Assembly: GCF_014652275.1 (NCBI RefSeq)
Contig: NZ_BMYM01000001.1
Span: forward strand, 1,178,001 to 1,242,000
Source: Parahalioglobus pacificus
GTDB taxonomy: Bacteria; Pseudomonadota; Gammaproteobacteria; Pseudomonadales; Halieaceae
Reading direction: 5' to 3'
Length of the DNA: 64,000 bases
Positions 35,045 through 42,225 of the stretch are shown here, piece after piece. The translations under genes were made by a program, and so were the position numbers. The notes beneath the pieces were generated by a model. That model was not told where the DNA came from, made no database searches, and saw only the letters and a program-made list of their open reading frames with translations. Position 1 is the stretch's first letter; each line of letters opens with the position of its first letter.

Positions 35045-35214
35045 CCATCGCGGTTAAACATCCAAAAGCGGCAGCTCAGATCATTGAGCTGATCCAGAAC
35101 GCCACTCACGAGGACATGGGGAGCCTGAGGGTGCATACTGGCCAACATCCCGAAATGGGCGATTTTGTTGTAATAAGTAGTGCAGATGGTGACTACGCGC
35201 TGGTCCACAAATGA
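35008..35214 (+). pseudogene. Short frame, probably the 3' end of a truncated gene
   Basis: 68 codons ending ISSADGDYALVHK, 10 nt before the pyrophosphatase start. Codons from about 35045 look protein-like (HPKAAAQIIELIQNATHED), but the first dozen overlap the acyltransferase remnant on the other strand. This suggests the C-terminal piece of a gene that was the original first member of the operon. Not recognised. If it is expressed from ATG 35008 it would be a small soluble protein. Confidence 0.35.
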
Positions 35215-35224
35215 GGAACACAAC

Positions 35225-35584
35225 ATGAATCTGGTAGAGCTACTAGAACACGCAAGACAGTTCGCCATCGAACGCGACTGGGAGCAGTATCACTCACCCA
35301 AGAATCTCTCTATGGCATTGGCTGGAGAAGCTGCGGAGCTGATGGAACACTTTCAATGGTTGACCACATCCGAGTCCGAACGTGAGGCGTTGAGCGCTAA
35401 AACGCTCTCTGACATCGAGTTGGAGATGGCCGATATTTTTATCTATCTTCTACGCTTGTCAGAACGGCTTGACATCGACCTGACAGATGCGACCTTGAAG
35501 AAGATCGCGATCAACGCAGAAAAATACCCGGTAGAGCTGGCGAAAGGAAATGCCGTTAAGTACAACCGTAGGGACGATGAATGA
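35225..35584 (+). CDS. RS21-C6/MazG-like nucleotide pyrophosphohydrolase
   Basis: 119 residues, all-alpha NTP-PPase. Metal motifs ExxE (E35, E38 in AGEAAELMEHFQWL) and ExxD (E67, D70 in ELEMADIFIYLLRL) are intact. The tail NAEKYPVELAKGNAVKY closely resembles the dCTP pyrophosphatase (DCTPP1/RS21-C6) branch, whose eukaryotic members hydrolyse dCTP and 5-modified dCTP to dCMP analogues and PPi. Start ATG 35225 with GAGGAAC upstream. Its stop overlaps the HNH gene start by 4 nt (ATGA), so the two proteins are made together. Housekeeping nucleotide sanitation is the plain alternative; the operon suggests a defence role (inference). Confidence 0.9.
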   Translation: MNLVELLEHARQFAIERDWEQYHSPKNLSMALAGEAAELMEHFQWLTTSESEREALSAKTLSDIELEMADIFIYLLRLSERLDIDLTDATLKKIAINAEKYPVELAKGNAVKYNRRDDE

Positions 35585-36822
35585 GCCGAGTTATTCTCCA
35601 GCCTTGCGCCAACAAGGACGCGAGGGATCATTACGTTGACACCATCCAGACCCCCATTGACCTAGTCACCTACGAGACATGGCTCGACTCGAGCGTATAT
35701 GGTGACCTGAAGGCGATTTACCCCGATGGCAAGGCTCAGGTATGGGGTGTAACACCAGGCACCACAGGCGCAAACAAGAAGAAGTGGGAGCGCATCGAAA
35801 TTGGTGACAAAGGCGTCTTCACACGCGATGGCAAGCTAATCTCGCAGGGAAATATACAGTACAAGGTACACGCCCCCGAGCTGGCAGCTGAGCTTTGGGG
35901 CTTCGACAGCGAGGGAGCCACGTGGGAATACATCTATTTTTTAGACGCCCCGGAAGATGTGGACATGCCCTACCCCGCATTCAACGATATCGTAGGGTAC
36001 AAGCCCAACTTCGTTCCACAAGGCTTCAGCGTTCTCGACCAGGAAAAGAGTAACGCCTACTTCATCGCCACCGGCGAACCCGATCTGGCGACGATTAAAG
36101 AACCACTTAATCCGGACTGGACGCGTGATGAGCTAATCCTAGCCCTTGACCTCTATTTCAAGGACCGCTCAGCGGCAGGTAACGGCACACATCCCGAAGT
36201 TGTAGCGCTGAGCGAGCATCTCCGCTCACTACATATCCACCCTAAACAGTTCAGGGAGCGTGACAGCTTCCGCAATCCGAACGGAGTTGGACTAAAACTC
36301 GCTAACTTTAGAGCCATAGATCCTGACGAACCAGGTGGGATGGCTTCAACCAGCGCCCTGGACAAGCAGGTCTTCAAAGAGTTTATCGGTAAAAAGGAAG
36401 CTCTGGCATCTGCCACTGCGCTGCTGAACACATTGGGACAGGAGCAGCCCTCACCGAGCGAATATGATGCTGATGAAGAGTACGAAGGGACAGAGGGTAA
36501 ACTGGTCACTCGGGAGCATAGACATCGGGAGCGCGATGGTAAGCTGCCGCGACAGAAGAAGGCGCAAGTCCTCAAAAAACTAGGCAAACTCGCCTGCGAA
36601 GTCTGTGACTTTGACTTCTATGAACGATATGGATCACTGGGCAAAGAATTTGCTGAATGCCACCACAAAAAGCCCGTAAGTGAGATGAAGCCACACCAAA
36701 AGACCACGTTGGATGATCTCGCGATCGTCTGCAGCAACTGCCACCGCATGATCCACCGATCACGGCCCTGGAAATCGATAGAGGAACTACGCGCCGTGCT
36801 CGCTGCTCAACAAGGAAAGTAA
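35581..36822 (+). CDS. HNH endonuclease with N-terminal EVE/PUA-like domain (McrA-type, modification-dependent restriction)
   Basis: 413 residues. N-terminal domain (about 30-155) has VWGVTPG, WERIEIGDKGVFTRDGKLIS, AAELWG, ATWEYIYFLD, VGYKPNF and QGFSVLD, the pattern of PUA-superfamily (EVE/ASCH-like) reader domains also found at the start of McrB-like proteins. The middle (178-250) has DWTRDELILALDLYF and FRNPNGVGLKLANFRAIDP, common in ScoMcrA-like enzymes. The C-terminal HNH has CxxC (339, 342), ECHH (359-362) and CSNCHRMIH (384-392), so both metal sites look intact. EVE-HNH proteins cleave DNA containing modified cytosines. No cognate methylase is nearby, as expected for type IV restriction. 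Three nt separate it from the next gene. Confidence 0.85.
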   Translation: MSRVILQPCANKDARDHYVDTIQTPIDLVTYETWLDSSVYGDLKAIYPDGKAQVWGVTPGTTGANKKKWERIEIGDKGVFTRDGKLISQGNIQYKVHAPELAAELWGFDSEGATWEYIYFLDAPEDVDMPYPAFNDIVGYKPNFVPQGFSVLDQEKSNAYFIATGEPDLATIKEPLNPDWTRDELILALDLYFKDRSAAGNGTHPEVVALSEHLRSLHIHPKQFRERDSFRNPNGVGLKLANFRAIDPDEPGGMASTSALDKQVFKEFIGKKEALASATALLNTLGQEQPSPSEYDADEEYEGTEGKLVTREHRHRERDGKLPRQKKAQVLKKLGKLACEVCDFDFYERYGSLGKEFAECHHKKPVSEMKPHQKTTLDDLAIVCSNCHRMIHRSRPWKSIEELRAVLAAQQGK

Positions 36823-36825
36823 GTC

Positions 36826-37266
36826 TTGCAGAAACTCATCAAATCGCTAATTGCCGGGGTGGTCACGCTCCTACTCGGCTTTATCTTGATCACCTTCATG
36901 GGCCATTTTGCCAGCAATTCAGTCAAGAAGATGGGAGACAGGCTAGTCGATAACAATCAAGCCCGCCAAGCAGCAGCCAAAGAACAGGCAGAGTTAAAGA
37001 ATGCGGCCAAACATGCTGAACAACAGCGTGTGAGCCAGGGACAGGCGCTCTGGCGGCACTACGAACAACAAAGGAGAAAAGCCTTTGACGAAAACTACAG
37101 CCTACCAGAGGGCTGTCAGGCGCCCCAGAGTGATCGCCAGTTTAACGAGTGTGTGAACCATAAAATGCGGGCAAAAAAGGAATTTTTCGCTGCATACCAG
37201 CCTCCACCTTCTGGGGCTATTCCGCCGCACGCTGCAACTAGTCTTCGGCATGGCGATGGTAGCTAA
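36826..37266 (+). CDS. Small membrane-anchored helical protein, unknown
   Basis: 146 residues from a TTG start with AAGGAAAG upstream, 3 nt after the HNH stop. One membrane helix (LIAGVVTLLLGFILITFMG, 8-26), then a highly charged Ala/Gln/Lys-rich helix likely to form a coiled coil (about 50-90), and two cysteines (PEGCQAP and FNECVNHK) in the C-terminal part. No family recognised. Position inside a nuclease operon suggests a membrane tether, effector or chaperone; nothing in the sequence shows which. Confidence 0.6.
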   Translation: MQKLIKSLIAGVVTLLLGFILITFMGHFASNSVKKMGDRLVDNNQARQAAAKEQAELKNAAKHAEQQRVSQGQALWRHYEQQRRKAFDENYSLPEGCQAPQSDRQFNECVNHKMRAKKEFFAAYQPPPSGAIPPHAATSLRHGDGS

Positions 37267-37274
37267 GTAACTAC

Positions 37275-38042
37275 ATGGACATACTGGAAACTGTCACCAG
37301 CACCTGGCTATTCCACCTATGGTGGCTTATCCCGCTGGTACTCTTCTGGAGAGTCATCGACTCGGCTTGGTTTAAAGGCAAGGTGGGCGAATGGGCCGTT
37401 GCAAACTCATTCACCAAATACCTAAACTCCGATGAATACACCGTTCTACACGACATTACACTACCCACGGAGAAAGGCACGACCCAGATTGACCACATCG
37501 TCCTCTCCCAGTTTGGCATTTTCGTCATCGAGACCAAAAATTACAGTGGGTGGATCTTTGGGAACACTGCCAATCGTACCTGGACTCAGACGTTCCATAG
37601 AACCAAGTTTAAATTCCAGAATCCGCTGTGGCAGAACGCCAAGCATGTCAAAGCTGTCGCAGCGACACTGCAACTTCCATCTGACAGTATCCACTCCGTG
37701 ATTATCTTCACTGGCACAGCCCAGTTCCGTACCCCCATGCCACCCAATGTGACCTGTCGAGCTGGTGGCGTTATGCACATCAGAACCTACCGTAGCCCCA
37801 TCTACTCATCGGAGCAGGTGGCGCAAATGATTGATGCAATCGAAAAGGCGAGACATACACCCGGATTCAAGACCAACATCGCACATGTCCGCCAGATCAA
37901 AGAGAATGCCGCCGCCACACCTTCCTGCCCGAAATGCGATATTCCCATGACCCTACGTACCGCCAAAAAAGGGGCTAAAGCAGGCAATCAGTTTTGGGGC
38001 TGTTCAAATTTTCCCAAATGCCGCTATACCCGTCCTGTCTGA
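37275..38042 (+). CDS. NERD-domain nuclease with C-terminal topoisomerase-type zinc finger
   Basis: 255 residues. One N-terminal membrane helix (LWWLIPLVLFWRV, 15-27). The NERD domain (about 34-180) keeps the PD-(D/E)XK-like residues: Glu39 (KVGEWAVA), Asp73 (TTQIDHIVL), Glu86 and Lys88 (FVIETKNYSGW). The C-terminal finger CPKC...GCSNFPKC is the type found in bacterial topoisomerase I tails and binds DNA. So this is a likely membrane-tethered DNA nuclease. It begins 8 nt after the small membrane protein and ends directly against the integrase stop, with no base between. Confidence 0.87.
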   Translation: MDILETVTSTWLFHLWWLIPLVLFWRVIDSAWFKGKVGEWAVANSFTKYLNSDEYTVLHDITLPTEKGTTQIDHIVLSQFGIFVIETKNYSGWIFGNTANRTWTQTFHRTKFKFQNPLWQNAKHVKAVAATLQLPSDSIHSVIIFTGTAQFRTPMPPNVTCRAGGVMHIRTYRSPIYSSEQVAQMIDAIEKARHTPGFKTNIAHVRQIKENAAATPSCPKCDIPMTLRTAKKGAKAGNQFWGCSNFPKCRYTRPV

Positions 38043-39179
38043 TCAGGCCACAGCCGCGCTCATAATGCTCCGCATTTGGTCGTTTACACCATCATCCTTG
38101 TGCAGATACCGCTCAGTAACAGCTATAGACGAGTGACCTAGAATATCCTTGGCTGCGTGTATGGCCATTCCCGAATTCACGAGAATTGATGCGGCTGTAT
38201 GGCGCAGGTCATGGAATCGACAGGCTATTTCGCTATCGAGCAGACATTGCTCCCAATGATTGCGAAAGGCAAAAGGCTTGTCCGGGCAGCGGGGACTCGG
38301 GAACACCAATCCAGTCCGACTCTGGTAGCGACAAAGTTCAGCCGCTACCTCGTCGCTAATACCGACCGTGCGGGCTTTACCATTTTTAGTGGTGCCTTCA
38401 CAGAAGGTCACAGTAAGCGCATCAAGACTCACATACTCCCAGCGCAGCTTCAGCAACTCTCCACGGCGTCCACCTGTCACCAACGCCAGCATCACCAGCA
38501 AGTACATTCGCTCCCATCGCGACCGGCCAGCAGCATCCAGTAGCGCCTTACGCTCTGCTCTGCCCAGTTGCTTACCAATCCCCATTGATTGACCTTTTGC
38601 GAACTTGGGAACGCCTTGAGCCACGTTCCCTTTCAGATGCCCCCACTCCACCGCTGCCGTGAGTAGACTAGAGATAGCGGCTTTGAGTCGATCCACGGAT
38701 TGAGCACTTCGACGCTTGCCCCGGTTTGGGCCAGTTTCAGCAAGCCCATCGCCGTAGTCAGCCAATGCAGTGGCAATATCGCCTTTGCTGATGTCAGAGA
38801 GCAAGGTATCCCTGCCCAATTGATCTTTCCACCATTCGATCTGGGCTGTCCTGGTCGTACAACGATCAGTGCCTTTGAGTCGTCGCCAGCGCGGATAGTG
38901 ATCTTGGCAAAACTCCCCCAGCGTCATGCCATCCACATCATCAGTGACTGATGGCGCTATCGCGTAAAGTTCGGGGCAGACCATCGCCTTAGTGATTGTA
39001 CGGTGCGGATCACCCTCTTCCATGGCCTGCTGCTGGAGCACAAGTGCCCTGCCTTCCATGATTTTCGCCCACTGCCGGGCTGGAGTCTTTTTGGGGAATA
39101 CTTTGGTGAGTCGTCCGCCGCCATAGGGCAGCTTTACGATGGCTTGAAAGCCGGTGTTGCGGGTACGGATGGTGATCAT
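38043..39179 (-). CDS. Tyrosine recombinase / phage-type integrase
   Basis: 378 residues. Arm-type N-terminal domain (FQAIVKLPYGGGRLTK, KTPARQWAK), core-binding domain (about 85-190) and catalytic domain with the full set: Arg238 (TGGRRGELL), Lys in TTKNGKAR (265-268), His323-x-x-Arg326 (FHDLRHTAAS), His349 (ILGHSS) and nucleophile Tyr358 (ERYLH). Likely still active. Its start is 138 bp from the 3' end of tRNA-Cys, the expected place for an element inserted at that tRNA. No excisionase or replication gene is seen, so it may move only with help. Confidence 0.93.
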   Translation of the reverse strand: MITIRTRNTGFQAIVKLPYGGGRLTKVFPKKTPARQWAKIMEGRALVLQQQAMEEGDPHRTITKAMVCPELYAIAPSVTDDVDGMTLGEFCQDHYPRWRRLKGTDRCTTRTAQIEWWKDQLGRDTLLSDISKGDIATALADYGDGLAETGPNRGKRRSAQSVDRLKAAISSLLTAAVEWGHLKGNVAQGVPKFAKGQSMGIGKQLGRAERKALLDAAGRSRWERMYLLVMLALVTGGRRGELLKLRWEYVSLDALTVTFCEGTTKNGKARTVGISDEVAAELCRYQSRTGLVFPSPRCPDKPFAFRNHWEQCLLDSEIACRFHDLRHTAASILVNSGMAIHAAKDILGHSSIAVTERYLHKDDGVNDQMRSIMSAAVA

Positions 39180-39316
39180 TCAGGTCGCTCCCAGTCAGTT
39201 CGGAAACGCCGCGTAGTGCCATATTCGGTGCCACGTGGCGGATGAGACCTGTCTGAATGTGTGACCTAGACCTAGTCGAAAATACGAAAGCTCAGGTGTA
39301 TCAACGACTTAGAAAA

Positions 39317-39390
39317 TGGAGGCTCGGGTCGGAATCGAACCGGCGTACACGGAGTTGCAGTCCGCTGCATAACCACTCTGCCACCGAGCC
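39317..39390 (-). tRNA. tRNA-Cys(GCA)
   Basis: 74 nt. Acceptor GGCTCGG pairs with CCGAGCC, CCA encoded (39317-39319), anticodon loop contains GCA, T-loop GGTTCGATTCC. It follows tRNA-Gly after 103 bp, the glyW-cysT order known from E. coli downstream of pgsA. Its 3' end faces the integrase. Confidence 0.97.
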
Positions 39391-39493
39391 ACACTGAGTA
39401 AGAACTACTCTTGAGAATTGGAGTGTGAAACGGCCGGGGTGGCGATCCACTTCGAACTCCTTAACCTTCAGGGCATGTTTTGCCGTTGAAGAT

Positions 39494-39569
39494 TGGAGCG
39501 GGAAACCGGGTTCGAACCGGCGACCTCAACCTTGGCAAGGTTGCGCTCTACCAACTGAGCTATTCCCGC
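39494..39569 (-). tRNA. tRNA-Gly(GCC)
   Basis: 76 nt. Acceptor GCGGGAA/TTCCCGC, D-arm AGCTCAGTTGGTAGAGC, anticodon loop CTTGCCAAG with GCC, T-loop GGTTCGAACCC, CCA encoded at 39494-39496. Confidence 0.97.
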
Positions 39570-39715
39570 ACCGCACGTGTTTTAACCGTCGTCACGGTTG
39601 CCGGAACCGGCGAGACTAGGCGTCCCCCCTCAACCTTGGCAAGGTTGCGCTCTACCAACTGAGCTATTCCCGCACCACACGTATTTTAACCGCCGTCACG
39701 GCTGCCGAAAACGGC
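39524..39715. repeat. 104-bp tandem repeat including half of tRNA-Gly
   Basis: Copy 1 (39524-39611) and copy 2 (39628-39715) share the tRNA-Gly half and then about 40 bp of upstream DNA (CCRCACGTRTTTTAACCG.CGTCACGG.TGCCG) with scattered substitutions. The tRNA part is identical while the flank has drifted, pointing to an old duplication with either gene conversion or a structural reason to keep the tRNA half. Confidence 0.8.
39628..39673 (-). pseudogene. tRNA-Gly 5'-half remnant
   Basis: These 46 nt repeat the tRNA-Gly acceptor 5' strand, D-arm and anticodon arm without change, then stop. The T-arm, acceptor 3' strand and CCA are absent, so no tRNA can form. It lies 104 bp upstream of the intact gene in transcription direction. 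Confidence 0.85.
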
Positions 39716-39808
39716 TTGGCGCATCACCTCGATGACAACGGCGCACATTGTAGGGGCTGCTGTCATAGAGTCAAGCGTTTACGTAAAAAATATACGCAAG
39801 CCATTGAA

Positions 39809-40381
39809 TTAATTCGGATTATCCTCAGGTCGCATTACTTTCCATGCCGCCTGCAGATAAATAAACATCGACCATAGAGTAAGAACGGCCGCGGCATACA
39901 GCATCAGGTAGGCGAGCCCCAATAGCCACCCTTGCCCGGCGTTGGGGTCGATTGCCAGCAAACCAATGATGGAGATCATCTGAAAAGCCGTCTTCACCTT
40001 CCCCACCACAGAAACCGCAACGGATGTGCGGGCACCGAGTTCGGCCATCCACTCCCGCAAGGCGGAGACGACTATCTCTCGGCCGATAATGACGCAGGCC
40101 GCCAGCGTGAATAGAATCGTATCGTGTCGCTCTACCAGCAATACCAGGGCAACGGCTACCATGAGCTTGTCAGCTACAGGGTCCAGGAAGGCGCCGAATG
40201 CGGTTACCAGCCCCATGCGGCGCGCCAGATAGCCATCAAACCAGTCAGTCACCGAGGCCACGGCAAACACCGCAGCGGCAACCAGCAAGTGGTTCTTGAA
40301 AGGCAGGTAGAAAACCAGCACCAGCACCGGTATCAAGGCGATACGGAACAGGGTTAGGGCATTGGGCAGGTTAATGGGCAA
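39809..40381 (-). CDS. pgsA: CDP-diacylglycerol-glycerol-3-phosphate 3-phosphatidyltransferase
   Basis: 190 residues (E. coli 182). Makes phosphatidylglycerol phosphate, the first committed step to phosphatidylglycerol and cardiolipin, in the inner membrane. CDP-alcohol phosphotransferase motif DWFDGYLARRM...GAFLDPVADK is complete, with about four to five membrane helices. It follows uvrC by 17 nt and precedes tRNA-Gly, the conserved uvrC-pgsA-tRNA arrangement. Confidence 0.95.
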   Translation of the reverse strand: MPINLPNALTLFRIALIPVLVLVFYLPFKNHLLVAAAVFAVASVTDWFDGYLARRMGLVTAFGAFLDPVADKLMVAVALVLLVERHDTILFTLAACVIIGREIVVSALREWMAELGARTSVAVSVVGKVKTAFQMISIIGLLAIDPNAGQGWLLGLAYLMLYAAAVLTLWSMFIYLQAAWKVMRPEDNPN

Positions 40382-40398
40382 AGCTGCGATTCTCTGTC

Positions 40399-42225
40399 TC
40401 AGTCAGCGCTATTATGCAGGTGATCGTATATCTGTTGTGCCAAAGTGGCACTAATACCCTGTATTTTTTTCAGCTCCGAGACATTGGCGTTAACCACGCC
40501 CTTCGCGCTGCCAAAGTGGCGTAGCAACTCTCGCCGACGCTTCGCGCCTACACCGGGGATATCCTCCAATAGCGATTGCTGACGTGCCTTATCGCGCCGC
40601 GCACGGTGGCCGGTAATAGCAAAGCGGTGCGCCTCGTCTCGTATGTGTTGAATCAGATGCAACGCTGGCGAATCGCCATTCATCTGGGTTTCAGCGCCGG
40701 AGTCACCATCGATCAGTGTTTCGAAGCCGGCCTTGCGAGTAACACCCTTAGCAACGCCCACCACCCGCACACCCTGAATACTGAGATCGCTGAGCACTGA
40801 CATTGCCTGCGCGACCTGCCCTTTTCCGCCGTCAATAAAGAGAATGTCTGGCAATGCTCCCTCGCCTTTTTTTAACCGCCTGTACCGCCGCTCCAGCGCT
40901 TGCTGCATTGCCGCGTAATCATCGCCGCCGGTGATGCCCTCAATATTGAATTTTCGGTAATCGGCCTTGCGCGGGCCGTTCTCGTCAAACACCACACAAG
41001 AGGCAACGGTAGCCTCACCGCTGCTGTGACTGATATCGAAACACTCCATACGCCGGGGCAACTCAATCAGCGCTAAGGCTTCCTGCAGCGATTGCAAACG
41101 CTCCTGCATGGACTGCTTACCCGCCAGGTGGCCCTCAAGATTCGTGGTGGCGGTCTGGGACGCCAGTTGCAGCCAGCGCGCCCTGGCTTCCCGCACACGT
41201 GTTCGAACCTGTACTTTTCTACCCGCTTGCACGGTGAACGCCTCTGCAAGCGTTTCGGCATCATCAGGCAGTGCATTCACGATTACCTCGGAGGGAATCG
41301 CTTGATGCCCGGAGAGATAATACTGGGGCAGAAAAGCCTGCAACACATCGCCAGGAGACTCATCGAGCTTTAATGGCGGATAGTAAGTCTTACTGCCAAG
41401 CACGCGTGCACCTCGCACGAACAGTACCTGCACGCACGCACGCCCGGCGGAGACAACCGCCGCAAGGATATCCAGGTCACCGGTGGTGCCCTCAATCCCC
41501 TGACTCGCCTGCACATGCTGTAGTTGCCTGAGTTGATCGCGGTACAGCGCTGCTTTCTCATACGCCAACTCACCCGCCGCCTTTTCCATATCGTCGGCAA
41601 GCCGAACCATCAATTCCTGCGACTTTCCGCGCAGAAACAGCGTGGTGTCCTCAACCTGCCGTGCATAGTCGTCTTCACTGACGACATCCACACACGGCGC
41701 CGTACATCGACCAATCTGATACTGCAGGCAGGGCCTCGATCGGTTCCGAAAGTAGCTGTCTTCGCACTGGCGAACCTTGAATACCTTCTGCAGAAAGTGC
41801 AGCGACTCTCTCACCGCACCGGCACTCGGGTAAGGGCCGAAGTACTGTCCTTTCTTGCGCTTGGTACCCCGGTGCAACGAGAGACGCGGGAACGTGTCAT
41901 TGGATGATAGGAAAATGTAAGGGTAAGACTTATCGTCCTTCAGCAGAATGTTGTAGGGCGGTTGATGCGTCTTGATAAGGTTGTGCTCCAACAACAGCGC
42001 GTCCACTTCTGTGCTGGTCACCGTGACCTGAATATCATGAATCCTGGCCACCAGAGCCATCGTTTTGGTTGTTAGCCCGCTGGCGCGAAAGTAGCTACCA
42101 ACACGGTTGCGCAGGTTGCGGGCCTTACCGACGTACAGCAGTTCCCCGTCTGCGGCATACATTTGGTAAACACCAGGCCGGGTGGTCAGGCTCTTTAGGA
42201 AGTTCTCGTGATCGAACTTAGCCAT
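40399..42225 (-). CDS. uvrC: Excinuclease ABC subunit C
   Basis: 608 residues (E. coli 610). Makes both incisions during nucleotide excision repair. N-terminal GIY-YIG domain (GVYQMYAADGELLYVGKARN), UvrB-binding UVR motif (LADDMEKAAGELAYEKAALY), RNase H-like C-terminal nuclease (MECFDISHSSGE, DILFIDGGKGQV) and tandem helix-hairpin-helix (IPGVGAKRRRELLRHFG). It overlaps the murB end by 8 nt, so here uvrC is coupled to murB; in many gammaproteobacteria uvrC instead follows a gacA/uvrY response regulator, which is not present. Confidence 0.97.
   Translation of the reverse strand: MAKFDHENFLKSLTTRPGVYQMYAADGELLYVGKARNLRNRVGSYFRASGLTTKTMALVARIHDIQVTVTSTEVDALLLEHNLIKTHQPPYNILLKDDKSYPYIFLSSNDTFPRLSLHRGTKRKKGQYFGPYPSAGAVRESLHFLQKVFKVRQCEDSYFRNRSRPCLQYQIGRCTAPCVDVVSEDDYARQVEDTTLFLRGKSQELMVRLADDMEKAAGELAYEKAALYRDQLRQLQHVQASQGIEGTTGDLDILAAVVSAGRACVQVLFVRGARVLGSKTYYPPLKLDESPGDVLQAFLPQYYLSGHQAIPSEVIVNALPDDAETLAEAFTVQAGRKVQVRTRVREARARWLQLASQTATTNLEGHLAGKQSMQERLQSLQEALALIELPRRMECFDISHSSGEATVASCVVFDENGPRKADYRKFNIEGITGGDDYAAMQQALERRYRRLKKGEGALPDILFIDGGKGQVAQAMSVLSDLSIQGVRVVGVAKGVTRKAGFETLIDGDSGAETQMNGDSPALHLIQHIRDEAHRFAITGHRARRDKARQQSLLEDIPGVGAKRRRELLRHFGSAKGVVNANVSELKKIQGISATLAQQIYDHLHNSAD

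Larger units (their letters stand above)
32514..39316. mobile_element. Integrase-bearing accessory islet beside tRNA-Cys
   Basis: Region between btuF and tRNA-Cys. It holds a decayed patch, an outer-membrane protein gene, a truncated acyltransferase, a four-gene nuclease/nucleotidase operon and a tyrosine integrase whose start faces the 3' end of tRNA-Cys at 138 bp. Integrases of this type commonly use tRNA 3' ends as attachment sites. The right edge at tRNA-Cys is therefore reasonable; the left edge is uncertain (about 32.5 kb, or about 35.04 kb where two genes are truncated). No exact direct repeat of the tRNA-Cys end was found by eye. Confidence 0.55.

Noticed and set aside
35225-35584. 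MazG/MazEF toxin-antitoxin role for the pyrophosphatase
   Set aside because: No toxin-like neighbour (MazF fold) is present, and the sequence matches the RS21-C6 branch rather than the tandem MazG protein.
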